Source of the DNA: a virus
Virus record (IMG/VR): IMGVR_UViG_3300009183_000383
Coordinates: 1-22,799 of that record
Direction: 5' to 3' (one strand)
Length of the DNA: 22,799 nt
Every line of letters starts with the position of its first letter. The first letter of the stretch is position 1. The notes under the pieces were generated by a model. That model was not told where the DNA came from, ran no database searches, and saw nothing but the letters and a program-made list of their open reading frames with translations. Both the position numbers and the translations under genes were made by a program. Shown here piece after piece: positions 8,107 through 14,539 of the stretch.

Positions 8107-8281
8107 CCTTGAAGATAATCTACCAATGGTCAATTATATTATGCTTCACCGCATATATGACCTATTGACAATAATTGCAAATAAACTGGAGCCAGAAAAG
8201 ACATCTAAAATGGTTGAATATCATGATGCTGGATATCTATTAGGACCCTCACCATCATATACCCCAGAAGATAATGAATAA
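8084..8281 (+). CDS. small hypothetical protein
   Basis: 65 residues. A strong GGAGG (about 8070) sits upstream within the preceding gene. The protein has a short amphipathic helix (YIMLHRIYDLLTIIANKL) and a proline/aspartate-rich tail (LGPSPSYTPEDNE). It overlaps the start of the sulfotransferase by 8 bp. The function is unknown, but the overlaps on both sides and the good ribosome site argue that it is expressed. Confidence 0.7.
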   Translation: MTEQQSSNLEDNLPMVNYIMLHRIYDLLTIIANKLEPEKTSKMVEYHDAGYLLGPSPSYTPEDNE

Positions 8282-8975
8282 ATATATTTTGATTGGAACA
8301 CACCACAAAAGTGGAACTGTGTGGATGGAAAACATGTTTTCAATATTTGCAAAATTTAATGGGTATGATTTTAAAAATATACACATAGAAAAAATAAAAG
8401 ATTTGAATAAGCCTCATATTTTTTTTTCATATAATTCAGATTTTGATTATTTAAAAAATAGCTTTGATATATCTGAAAAAGCAATTCAAATAGTAAGAGA
8501 TCCTAGAGATTTAGCAATATCTGGAGTTAAATATCATTCTAAAAAAAATCTTAATGAAGAATGGCTATATTTAGAAAAAAATGGGATGCCTTCATATTAT
8601 GAAAATTTAAAATCAAAGGAAAGTTTTGAAGAAAAGGTTTTATTTGAATCAGAAAACATTACAATGTATACTGTTAAAGAAATGATTAAATGCAAAAATA
8701 AAACAAATATATTAACAATAAAATATGAAGATCTATTTAATGATTTTGAAAAATTTGATACATTAAAAAAAATAGCAAAATACTTTAACATGAGTATTAA
8801 AGAGTTTAATTTATTAAAAAAATCATACATTGAAACACATATATTTTATGTTGGTAAGAACGATCATGTTTCTAATGGTCAATCTGAGCAATATAAATCC
8901 TTGAACAAGGATACTCAAAAAAAATTAATAGATTTTTTTAAAAAAGAAATTGCTGCCTTGGAATATAAAGAGTAA
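8274..8975 (+). CDS. PAPS-dependent sulfotransferase
   Basis: 233 residues. It should move a sulfuryl group from 3'-phosphoadenosine 5'-phosphosulfate to a hydroxyl or amine acceptor. The 5'-phosphosulfate loop is H11-KSGT-V-W17, with K12 in the catalytic lysine position. The 3'-phosphate-binding motif is IVRDPRDLAISGVKYH (73-88, with R75 and S83). The length is at the short end for the sulfotransferase fold. Its start overlaps the previous gene and its stop abuts the next ATG (TAAATG), so it is co-translated with the carbamoyltransferase. Codon use is extremely AT-rich (many ATA, AAA, TTT), unlike the lysozyme upstream, suggesting recent acquisition. The acceptor is unknown. Confidence 0.85.
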   Translation: MNKYILIGTHHKSGTVWMENMFSIFAKFNGYDFKNIHIEKIKDLNKPHIFFSYNSDFDYLKNSFDISEKAIQIVRDPRDLAISGVKYHSKKNLNEEWLYLEKNGMPSYYENLKSKESFEEKVLFESENITMYTVKEMIKCKNKTNILTIKYEDLFNDFEKFDTLKKIAKYFNMSIKEFNLLKKSYIETHIFYVGKNDHVSNGQSEQYKSLNKDTQKKLIDFFKKEIAALEYKE

Positions 8976-10619
8976 ATGACAAAAAACATAAACATTGTTG
9001 GAATAAGTGTGGCCCATGATAGCTCTGCTGCTTTATATACAAATGGCAAACTTTCTTTATTCTTTAAAGAAGAAAGACTAACTAGAAAAAAAAGAGATAG
9101 GCCACCATTCTTATCTATACTTGAAATATCTAAAAACTTTAAAGAACCAATTGATGCAATTATTATTTCTTCACCCACTAATGGAGATCCTGGTAATTCT
9201 TTGATTGCCGACTATGCCTCTAGAATCTTAAAATGTAATAATATTATAGATCTTTCTGATAAACATCATCTTTGCCATGCATCTTTAGCTTTTTATAATA
9301 GTGGGTTTGATAAGGCAAATGTGATAGTTATAGATAGAAATGGATCTATTGTTGGTGGTGTTGCCAGAGAAGCTGAAACAATATACTCTGTATCGTATCC
9401 CAATAGCTTTACAGAAATTTATAAAAATTATTGGAATTTAACGGAAGATAAGGATTATTTAAATAAAGTTTTTTCTAATGTCCGTAACGAAAAACCAAAC
9501 TGCGAAATAAATTATTTAAGTTCTTTTAGCATAACTAAAGTATATGAAACTGCAACAACTTTAATTGGACAGCATATGCTTGAAAATGGAAAGACAATGG
9601 GTCTTTCTGCCTATGGTAAAACGGTGTCTGGGCCAAATATGTTTCTGGAAAATGGGCTGGCACACGATTTATTTTTTTCACATACAGATAGCTGGGAAGC
9701 AATAAACAAGAATCACTTAGATAAAATAAATAATAATATTACAGAATCAAATCATGAATTTTACTCTAACTATGCATATACTGTTCAAAAATATACTGAG
9801 GATCAAGTTGCCTGGTTAGTTGAAAAATCAATAAAGAAAACTGGTATAAAAAAAATATGTATAACTGGTGGATATGCACTAAATGTTGTATGTAATGGAT
9901 TTTTATTAAATAAATTTCCAGATGTTGAGTTTTATTTTGAACCTATTGCAGATGATAACGGAAACAGTATTGGGGCGGCAATGCTACATTACAGAATGCA
10001 AACAAACGACATATCAATAAATAAAATAGAGACAACCTTTACTCATGGAATAAACCACGATCTATCTAAAATAGAGGGGATAGACTGCTCTGTTTCTGAT
10101 ATTGCAAATCTAATTGTCAATAATAAAAGTGTTGCTATATACAATGGGTTAGCTGAGTCTGGCCCACGTGCACTAGGAAATAGATCAATTTTATATAACG
10201 CATTAAACAAAAATGCAAAAACAAATGTAAACATAATAAAAAAGAGGGAATGGTATAGACCATTTGCAGCGGCAGTTTTACAGGAAGACGCAAAGATTTA
10301 TTTCAAAATGCCTATAGAGTCAAGCCCTTACATGACGGCATCATTTAATATAAATTATGAGCACAAAGAACTATTAACGGGTGTCATGCACGTAGATGGC
10401 TCATGTAGAATACAGACTCTTGATAGGTCTAGTGAACCAATCAGATTACTGCTTGAAGAAATAAAGAATATATCTGGTCATGGAATTGTATTAAATACAA
10501 GCTTTAATTTAGCTGGAGAGCCTTTAGTTGAAACTCCAGAAGAAGCTATATCTGTTTTAAAATCTTCAGACCTAGACTACATATGGTTTCCAGAAATACA
10601 AAAACTAGTTTCTAAATAA
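8976..10619 (+). CDS. O-carbamoyltransferase of the NodU/CmcH/TobZ family
   Basis: 547 residues, close to family length. The family makes carbamoyl-adenylate from carbamoyl phosphate and ATP, then transfers the carbamoyl group to a hydroxyl. Visible signatures are VAHDSSAAL (12-20), H97-x3-H101 with D120 (spacing as in the TobZ metal site H114/H118/D137), ITGGYALNVVCNG, ADDNGNSIGAA, AESGPRALGNRSI and REWYRPFAAAVL. The C-terminal NTSFNLAGEPLVETPEEA is also present. Both the Kae1-like and YrdC-like halves are intact. It follows the sulfotransferase with no gap. Candidate acceptors are a surface glycan, a small molecule or 5-hydroxymethylcytosine in phage DNA (a known phage carbamoyltransferase activity). 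The sequence alone does not decide. It ends convergently, overlapping the membrane-protein gene by 8 bp. Confidence 0.92.
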   Translation: MTKNINIVGISVAHDSSAALYTNGKLSLFFKEERLTRKKRDRPPFLSILEISKNFKEPIDAIIISSPTNGDPGNSLIADYASRILKCNNIIDLSDKHHLCHASLAFYNSGFDKANVIVIDRNGSIVGGVAREAETIYSVSYPNSFTEIYKNYWNLTEDKDYLNKVFSNVRNEKPNCEINYLSSFSITKVYETATTLIGQHMLENGKTMGLSAYGKTVSGPNMFLENGLAHDLFFSHTDSWEAINKNHLDKINNNITESNHEFYSNYAYTVQKYTEDQVAWLVEKSIKKTGIKKICITGGYALNVVCNGFLLNKFPDVEFYFEPIADDNGNSIGAAMLHYRMQTNDISINKIETTFTHGINHDLSKIEGIDCSVSDIANLIVNNKSVAIYNGLAESGPRALGNRSILYNALNKNAKTNVNIIKKREWYRPFAAAVLQEDAKIYFKMPIESSPYMTASFNINYEHKELLTGVMHVDGSCRIQTLDRSSEPIRLLLEEIKNISGHGIVLNTSFNLAGEPLVETPEEAISVLKSSDLDYIWFPEIQKLVSK

Positions 10620-10893
10620 AATGTTTTAATATTGCAGTAGTTGCTAATAGACACCATACGATATTAAAATAAATAATTGTTGGCAGAGTTTTTATCGTCG
10701 ATGTAACTATTAAAGCAAGACTGGAAATTAATGCAAATATAAAAAGCCACCACCATTGTTTACCGAATAGCAGGCCTGGAATAATAATAGCTAATTTAGT
10801 TGAAAATGCCCAAAACTCAATTATGTTAACCTTAGTCCAGTATGACTTTGTTATTAAATTTTTGCTGACATGTTTTATTTCATTAAGATTCAT
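10612..10893 (-). CDS. small three-helix membrane protein
   Basis: 93 residues with three hydrophobic segments: about 27-43 (WAFSTKLAIIIPGLLF), 45-62 (QWWWLFIFALISSLALIV) and 68-90 (TLPTIIYFNIVWCLLATTA). Its start overlaps the 3' end of the halogenase gene by 11 bp, so it belongs to the same leftward unit. No catalytic motif is visible. It could anchor or export the product of the tailoring enzymes; this rests on context only. Confidence 0.7.
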   Translation of the reverse strand: MNLNEIKHVSKNLITKSYWTKVNIIEFWAFSTKLAIIIPGLLFGKQWWWLFIFALISSLALIVTSTIKTLPTIIYFNIVWCLLATTAILKHFI

Positions 10894-12376
10894 TATAATT
10901 TTTAATTCTTTCTAAAACAACATTATGAGAATCATAAGATTTTACTGCATCCATATATTCTTTATGCTTTAAAAAGAATAAATCAGATTTTTCAAGAAAT
11001 AATTTTTGTATAACTTCACTATTTTTAAAAACATTCAAATCCAATATATTATTTCCATACGCTATATCAAGAAAGTCTTCCAGTGAAAATATGGCACCCA
11101 CTTCATGTATATCTTTTTTTTGCGGAGTGTTTTGTTTCCATTTTAAAATCAATAATTTAATTTCTTCTGGATAGCTTTCTATATTTTCAAATTTTTTCCA
11201 AAACTCTGTGTCTTTTCTATTAGTTATATAATGATAAAAAATAAAATTAAAAACTGAATTATTTATTTTTTTTATCAAAGCATTATACTCTTCTTTTTTA
11301 TTTTCAGAAAATATAGAATCAAAAGTATTTTCACTATAAAGTGTTTTTAGTGAATGAACTGATACTGCAATTGATGTTGCTTCAAGTGGCTCAATAAACC
11401 CAGAGGATAGACCTATTGCTATACAATTTGAAACCCATGTGTCCTCGTAGCATCCAGACTTAAACTTAAAAGATCCTTTGTCTTTTCTTGGCCATTCTGG
11501 TTCAAATCCTAAGTGCTCTATGATCTCATTTATGACATCATCTTCAGAAACTAAAGAAGAGTCGAAAACATAACCGCAACCATATCTATTTTGTAAAGGT
11601 ATCTTCCACATCCATCCATACTTCATTGCTATTGCCTCTGTATAGATTGGAACAGTTTCATCTTGATCTATAAAAAATGGGATAGCAGAGTCTACTGGTA
11701 AAAATTCTGAATAGTCTATCCACTTAGATTTAAAATGTTTTCCAATTATTAGCCTAGAAAATCCAGTGCAGTCGAATACAAAGTCACAGTCTATATGTCC
11801 ACCGTCTGAAAAAATAATTTTGTCTATATTACCATTTAATTGACTAAATGTTTCTACCTCACCATTAATTAAATTAATTCCTCTATCTATAGCCTTTTGC
11901 TTTAAATAACTTGCGACCTTTATGGCATCGAAATGCAATGCGACGTTCATGCTTTTATTTTCTTCTAATGCCATATGATCATGATGAAAATATTTTTTAT
12001 CAATTCCTGAATAAATTGCTAAATCATACCAAGGGTTTCCTTCGTAACCTATTTCATTTAGAAATGAATTTAATGATACGCTTTCATGACTAGCATAAAA
12101 CGGATGATAATAATAATCCCCATCATTGCTCCAGTTTGTAAATTTAATTCCGCATTTTACTGTTCCGCCAGTTTTCTTTAATAAATCCATTACATCTATT
12201 TCAATTAAGGACAATAGGTTTATAATGCTTGGAGTAGTTCCTTCTCCAGCACCCAATATTCCTATTTTATCTGACTCTATTACAGTTATATTACAATCTG
12301 GAAGTGCATACTTTGAAGTTAATGCTGTTAGCCAGCCAGCTGTTCCACCACCTACAACTACTATATTTTTATTCAT
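10883..12376 (-). CDS. FAD-dependent halogenase (tryptophan-halogenase family)
   Basis: 497 residues from the ATG at 12376; the frame also opens at a TTG nine bases upstream, which lacks a ribosome site. The flavin-binding GGGTAGW is at 9-15. The signature WxWxIP is W255-M-W257-K-I259-P260. K78, in GTVKCGIKFTNW, aligns with the catalytic lysine (K79 of PrnA). GLSSGFIEPLEATSI (322-336) is the conserved segment carrying the active-site glutamate. The enzyme would use reduced flavin and oxygen to make HOCl, HOBr or HOI, passed via the lysine to an electron-rich substrate. A separate flavin reductase, possibly host-encoded, is needed; none is visible here. All key motifs are intact, so it is probably active. 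Viral homologues of this family are known (a cyanophage halogenase). It shares the AT-rich composition of the island. Confidence 0.92.
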   Translation of the reverse strand: MNKNIVVVGGGTAGWLTALTSKYALPDCNITVIESDKIGILGAGEGTTPSIINLLSLIEIDVMDLLKKTGGTVKCGIKFTNWSNDGDYYYHPFYASHESVSLNSFLNEIGYEGNPWYDLAIYSGIDKKYFHHDHMALEENKSMNVALHFDAIKVASYLKQKAIDRGINLINGEVETFSQLNGNIDKIIFSDGGHIDCDFVFDCTGFSRLIIGKHFKSKWIDYSEFLPVDSAIPFFIDQDETVPIYTEAIAMKYGWMWKIPLQNRYGCGYVFDSSLVSEDDVINEIIEHLGFEPEWPRKDKGSFKFKSGCYEDTWVSNCIAIGLSSGFIEPLEATSIAVSVHSLKTLYSENTFDSIFSENKKEEYNALIKKINNSVFNFIFYHYITNRKDTEFWKKFENIESYPEEIKLLILKWKQNTPQKKDIHEVGAIFSLEDFLDIAYGNNILDLNVFKNSEVIQKLFLEKSDLFFLKHKEYMDAVKSYDSHNVVLERIKNYNES

Positions 12377-12396
12377 ATTTCCCAATCTATATATTT

Positions 12397-12402
12397 CAAG
12401 TA
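12397..12402 (-). promoter_or_regulatory. extended -10 for the halogenase operon
   Basis: Minus strand TGCTATACT: TATACT with TGn directly upstream, about 20 bp before the halogenase ATG. The -35 region (CAACTG at 17 bp) is poor, as expected for an extended -10 promoter. Confidence 0.5.
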
Positions 12403-12424
12403 TAGCATTTTTTATTTAAAACAG

Positions 12425-12453
12425 TTGACTTAAAACAAATAGTATTTTATACT
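12425..12453 (+). promoter_or_regulatory. sigma70-type promoter for a small RNA
   Basis: TTGACT (12425..12430), exactly 17 bp, TATACT (12448..12453). No coding frame follows on this strand; a run of three hairpins does. Confidence 0.6.
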
Positions 12454-12459
12454 AAAGAA

Positions 12460-12555
12460 GTATCGGTTGTAGCATCCCACTATGCTCCCGATGCTTAGTT
12501 CGTAAGAACTAGCAAATCCCAATCGGATCCGCCTCTGATTGGGATTTGTCCTTTA
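12460..12555 (+). ncRNA. candidate structured small RNA
   Basis: The predicted transcript from the promoter at 12425 folds into three consecutive helices. (i) ATCGG/CCGAT stacked on AGCAT/ATGCT with a CCCACT loop (12462..12493). (ii) TAGTTC-GTAA-GAACTA (12496..12511), closed by a GNRA-type tetraloop. (iii) A perfect 12-bp stem CAAATCCCAATC/GATTGGGATTTG (12513..12524 with 12537..12548) with a 12-nt CCGCCTCT-containing loop, followed by TCCTTTATT. The GNRA loop exists only on the plus strand, which favours this orientation. No ORF is present. Alternative: the last hairpin simply ends the leftward tRNA transcript, but there is no T-run on that side. Confidence 0.5.
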
Positions 12556-12562
12556 TTAAAGG

Positions 12563-12635
12563 TGCCCCTGACAAGATTCGAACTTGTGCTTTACAGATTT
12601 TAAGTCTGCCTCCTCTACCGCTGGGATACAAGGGC
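12563..12635 (-). tRNA. tRNA with UAA anticodon (Leu codon UUA), short variable loop
   Basis: Acceptor stem GCCCTTG/CAGGGGC is fully paired, with discriminator A. The anticodon stem is GCAGA/TCTGT with loop CTTAAAA (anticodon TAA), and the T arm is ACAAG-TTCGAAT-CTTGT. The variable loop is only five bases (AAAGC), whereas bacterial leucine tRNAs normally have a long variable arm. The D stem is weak with one extra loop base. CCA is not encoded. Confidence 0.8.
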
Positions 12636-12637
12636 AG

Positions 12638-12709
12638 TAGCTGTAATTGGAATCGAACCAATACACTCCTTCTTATGAGGAAGGCGCACAACCATTATGC
12701 TATACAGCT
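12638..12709 (-). tRNA. tRNA with CAU anticodon (Met or lysidine-type Ile)
   Basis: Acceptor stem AGCTGTA/TACAGCT is a perfect 7 bp. The anticodon stem is CCTTC/GAAGG with loop CTCATAA (anticodon CAT), and the T arm is ATTGG-TTCGATT-CCAAT. A fully paired first base pair argues against an initiator tRNA. Elongator Met and Ile2 cannot be separated by eye. CCA is not encoded. It lies 2 bp from the UAA tRNA and was probably co-transcribed with it. Confidence 0.88.
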
Positions 12710-12720
12710 TTGGAGCGGCG

Positions 12721-12793
12721 CTGGACCACCAGGGATCGAACCTGGGACCTAGAAGTTAACAGCTTCCCGCTCTGCCGTCTGAGCTATGGTCCA
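12721..12793 (-). tRNA. tRNA-Asn(GUU)
   Basis: Acceptor stem TGGACCA/TGGTCCA, D arm GCTC/GAGC, anticodon stem GGAAG/CTTCT with loop CTGTTAA (anticodon GTT). The T arm is CCAGG-TTCGATC-CCTGG, with discriminator G as usual for Asn. CCA is not encoded. It is the first gene of a three-tRNA leftward cluster. Confidence 0.92.
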
Positions 12794-12871
12794 TTATGTG
12801 TAAATAATACTAAATAAAGTGCGATTTAAAAAGTGCGCCCGAAAAAAGTGTCGGCGGAAGAGAGAACCCTT

Positions 12872-13186
12872 TTAATTAAATGAATCTCCGCATGCACATG
12901 TTCCATTTGCGGCGGGATTATCAATGGTAAATCCTTGCTTATCTATCTTATCAACATAATCCATAGTAGCATCTGTAAGATATGGAAAAGACATACTGTC
13001 TAAATGTAGGTTAAATGAGTCAAATGGAATTATATGATCTGAATCAAGAGGCGTATGGTCAAAATAGATTTGATATCTTAAACCTGAACAACCTCCTGGA
13101 GATACAGATAGTCTTAGAAATAGGTCATCTTGCTCTATTGCCAAGAGTTGTTCTACTTTGTCTATAGCTTTGGAAGTTAATATCAT
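12872..13186 (-). CDS. A-type iron-sulfur cluster carrier (IscA/ErpA/HesB family)
   Basis: 104 residues from MILTSKAIDK. I prefer the ATG at 13186 over a TTG nine bases upstream. The three conserved ligands are present: C33 in SPGGCSG and C97-A-C99 in GTCACGDSF. The length is standard for the family. It would carry an Fe-S cluster to apoproteins and may boost a host or phage Fe-S enzyme during infection; such genes are known from cyanophages and other aquatic phages. It lies 13 bp downstream of a tiny zinc-finger-like gene, probably in one operon. No FeS-dependent phage enzyme is visible in this window. Confidence 0.92.
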   Translation of the reverse strand: MILTSKAIDKVEQLLAIEQDDLFLRLSVSPGGCSGLRYQIYFDHTPLDSDHIIPFDSFNLHLDSMSFPYLTDATMDYVDKIDKQGFTIDNPAANGTCACGDSFN

Positions 13187-13199
13187 TTTGACCAATCTT

Positions 13200-13334
13200 T
13201 CATTTTATGGCTCCCGCCCGATTTATAGTTAATTCTAGTCTTTGATAGATATGATAAATGCAATATGAGTGATAGGTGCCATCTACATGTAATACATTTA
13301 CATAATGGCTATTGTCACAAAATTCGCATCTCAT
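13200..13334 (-). CDS. tiny zinc-finger-like protein (44 aa), probably leaderless
   Basis: ATG at 13332..13334, stop at 13200..13202. The sequence starts MRCEFCDNSHYVNVLHVDGT, then YHSYCIYHIY. C3, C6, C25 and H28 make a C-x2-C...C-x2-H pattern like other small proteins in this window. A TATAAT on the minus strand ends seven bases before the ATG (TATAATTAGATACATG), so the transcript would begin at or next to the start codon, with no ribosome site. It lies just upstream of the Fe-S carrier gene. Support is the Cys/His pattern, promoter and spacing; its small size keeps this uncertain. Confidence 0.55.
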   Translation of the reverse strand: MRCEFCDNSHYVNVLHVDGTYHSYCIYHIYQRLELTINRAGAIK

Positions 13335-13600
13335 GTATCTAATTATACTCTTATATTATTCTAGTTGACTGCTTTTTAAATTCTATTAAATGTTAATAAA
13401 ATTTTATTTTTATATCCTATATATCTATATAATATTTAAATTGATACTTAGGTATTTAGATTTTTAGGAAAGCCCCCCTACCCCCCATAAAAAGAAAAAT
13501 CTTTTTAGGAGATAGAGAAGCAAGACACTTAGTATATTTGAGTAATTAGTGTAAGCCCCCACAAACCAGTCTTTAGTATAACATTGTTAATTTTGACAAG
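13335..13600. other. AT-rich gene-less stretch with G/C tracts
   Basis: No convincing ORF on either strand. It contains a very AT-rich core (about 13380..13460), a CCCCCCTACCCCCC tract (13475..13488), a weak AT hairpin TAAAAAGA/TCTTTTTA (about 13488..13507) and a leftward promoter-like pair at its right edge. It lies where transcription switches from leftward to rightward, but I see no iterons or DnaA boxes inside it. Confidence 0.5.
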
Positions 13601-13604
13601 TCAA
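13575..13604 (-). promoter_or_regulatory. leftward promoter-like element
   Basis: Minus strand TTGACT (13599..13604), 18-bp spacer, TATACT (13575..13580). TTGACTTGTCAA is itself a palindrome around the -35. It could feed the tiny 13334 gene and the Fe-S carrier, or a short RNA. Confidence 0.45.
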
Positions 13605-13705
13605 GACTTTTCACAAACTTTGTTGTGATTTAGTAGAGTAATAAATGCAAAGCTAGATCTTACTTGTATTTCCGCCCCGCATTTTTCGCAGATAACAATT
13701 CTCAT
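13601..13705 (-). CDS. tiny zinc-finger-like protein (34 aa)
   Basis: MRIVICEKCGAEIQVRSS, ending LLNHNKVCEKS; ATG at 13703..13705, stop at 13601..13603. C6, C9, H27 and C31 form a C-x2-C...H-x3-C finger. CATAAT ends six bases upstream of the ATG, suggesting a leaderless start, with TTGACT further upstream. Very short; support is the ligand pattern plus promoter placement. Confidence 0.5.
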   Translation of the reverse strand: MRIVICEKCGAEIQVRSSFAFITLLNHNKVCEKS

Positions 13706-13798
13706 ATGCAGATTATGATAGCATGATTTCTAGTCAACTACAATATCAGATTTCATAAAATGTTAATAGGGATTTATTTTGTATGATCCAGTGTTTTA

Positions 13799-13894
13799 TA
13801 ATGTCCGAATTGTCCAGATAGAGCGACCATACGACTAGTCATTGTGACCCTTATCACATACCTTTTTTTAGAAATGTCTTTAATGTCCGAATTG
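13799..13894. repeat. 14-bp direct repeat flanking the divergent control region
   Basis: TAATGTCCGAATTG occurs at 13799..13812 and 13881..13894. Each copy is followed by CGACTAG[TA]CATT, so a larger operator/promoter unit seems duplicated. The second copy leads directly into the promoter at 13899. Confidence 0.6.
13843..13858. promoter_or_regulatory. CRP/GlxR-like palindrome TGTGA-N6-TCACA
   Basis: An exact match to the TGTGA-N6-TCACA consensus of CRP-family regulators, about 80 bp upstream of the -10 of the first gene in the rightward array. It also overlaps a degenerate promoter-like copy (TTGTGA, 11 bp, TACCTT). Confidence 0.5.
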
Positions 13895-13898
13895 CGAC

Positions 13899-13928
13899 TA
13901 GACATTTGTCAGACCCCTCATGTAGTCT
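13899..13928 (+). promoter_or_regulatory. array promoter, TGTCAG type (for 13975)
   Basis: TAGACA (13899..13904), 18 bp, TAGTCT (13923..13928). TTGTCAG begins at 13906, 11 bp before the -10. GACATTTGTC (13901..13910) is an inverted repeat overlapping the -35. Confidence 0.55.
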
Positions 13929-13939
13929 TAAGACATAAG

Positions 13940-13958
13940 GTTAATCAAGGTGATTAAC
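13940..13958 (+). promoter_or_regulatory. leader inverted repeat
   Basis: GTTAATC-N5-GATTAAC, a perfect 7-bp inverted repeat between the -10 and the ribosome site of the 13975 gene. It is either an operator or a leader hairpin. Confidence 0.45.
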
Positions 13959-13974
13959 AGAAAGGAGTTACATA

Positions 13975-14121
13975 ATGAGTAACTCAATGTTCGAAAGAGC
14001 GAGAGGGTTCGCTACTGTATCCGATTACCCTAAAGGTCTAATGAACCTATGTCCATGCGGTCAGGTTGTCTTAGCACCTGCCCTATACCATGAAAGGTGT
14101 GAGGCAACTCACACCGCATAG
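13975..14121 (+). CDS. small zinc-finger-like protein (48 aa)
   Basis: MSNSMFERARGFATVSDYPK, then GLMNLCPCGQVV and LYHERCEATHTA. C27, C29, H39 and C42 form a compact C-x-C...H-x2-C cluster. AAAGGAG stands eight bases upstream. It is the first gene of the rightward array, with its own promoter. Function unknown; small DNA- or RNA-binding zinc proteins of this kind are common in phage early regions. Confidence 0.7.
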   Translation: MSNSMFERARGFATVSDYPKGLMNLCPCGQVVLAPALYHERCEATHTA

Positions 14122-14150
14122 GCTATACGCTACGGCGTGTCGTCTTGCTA

Positions 14151-14173
14151 ATGTCTTACCTATCCGCTACAAT
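14151..14173 (+). promoter_or_regulatory. array promoter (for 14208)
   Basis: ATGTCT (14151..14156), 11 bp, TACAAT (14168..14173), a slightly degenerate TGTCAG box. TTGCTA lies 17 bp upstream of the -10. The leader has the usual ACCAACTAACGAAAG wording. Confidence 0.55.
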
Positions 14174-14207
14174 TCCAACTATACCAACTAACGAAAGAGA
14201 TAACGAA

Positions 14208-14360
14208 ATGACTATAACATACTCACTATGGGACGGCGCACAACTACTAGGCGCAGGCTTCACCGCTAATAGCGCAGACGAGATGAATAAGGTAGTAGCA
14301 GACCTACAAAAGGTTTCTAAAAATGTTGTTGCACACATGAGAAAGGTAGAACAGAACTAA
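14208..14360 (+). CDS. small hypothetical protein (50 aa)
   Basis: MTITYSLWDGAQLLGAGFTA, then NSADEMNKVVADLQKVSKNV. I chose the ATG at 14208 because AACGAAAGAG precedes it; the longer frame would start inside the promoter. It has a beta hairpin-like start, then an amphipathic helix. It is first gene of a five-gene operon in which each stop overlaps or touches the next start. Confidence 0.7.
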   Translation: MTITYSLWDGAQLLGAGFTANSADEMNKVVADLQKVSKNVVAHMRKVEQN

Positions 14361-14539
14361 TGACTAAATGGGACACAATACAGGCAGACGTAGCAGACGC
14401 ATACATTCACCTTGATGAGGTAGAAGATGTAGAGCAAGAAGATGAGCAAGATTTCTTCGGTTTCTCTAAGGCTATCCAACTAGACCACTTAACAGATGAA
14501 GAACTAGACGAGGTCTTTAACATGTTCGGAGATAAGTAA
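14360..14539 (+). CDS. small acidic hypothetical protein (59 aa)
   Basis: MTKWDTIQADVADAYIHLDE, then a strongly acidic stretch (VEDVEQEDEQDFF) and LTDEELDEVFNMFGDK. Starts on the TAATG overlap with the previous gene. The acidic character would suit a nucleic-acid mimic or inhibitor, but there is no direct evidence. Confidence 0.65.
   Translation: MTKWDTIQADVADAYIHLDEVEDVEQEDEQDFFGFSKAIQLDHLTDEELDEVFNMFGDK

Noticed and set aside
12126-12419. 97-codon plus-strand ORF antisense to the halogenase start
   Set aside because: It lies inside a gene with all family motifs intact on the other strand, and has no ribosome site.
12509-12752. ORFs of 60-68 codons on both strands across the tRNA cluster
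   Set aside because: They translate tRNA genes whose folds and anticodons are clear.
13474-13507. G-quadruplex or terminator at the CCCCCCTACCCCCC tract
   Set aside because: Only two long G runs lie close together on the minus strand, and the adjacent hairpin is purely A/T with no T-run, so neither is convincing.
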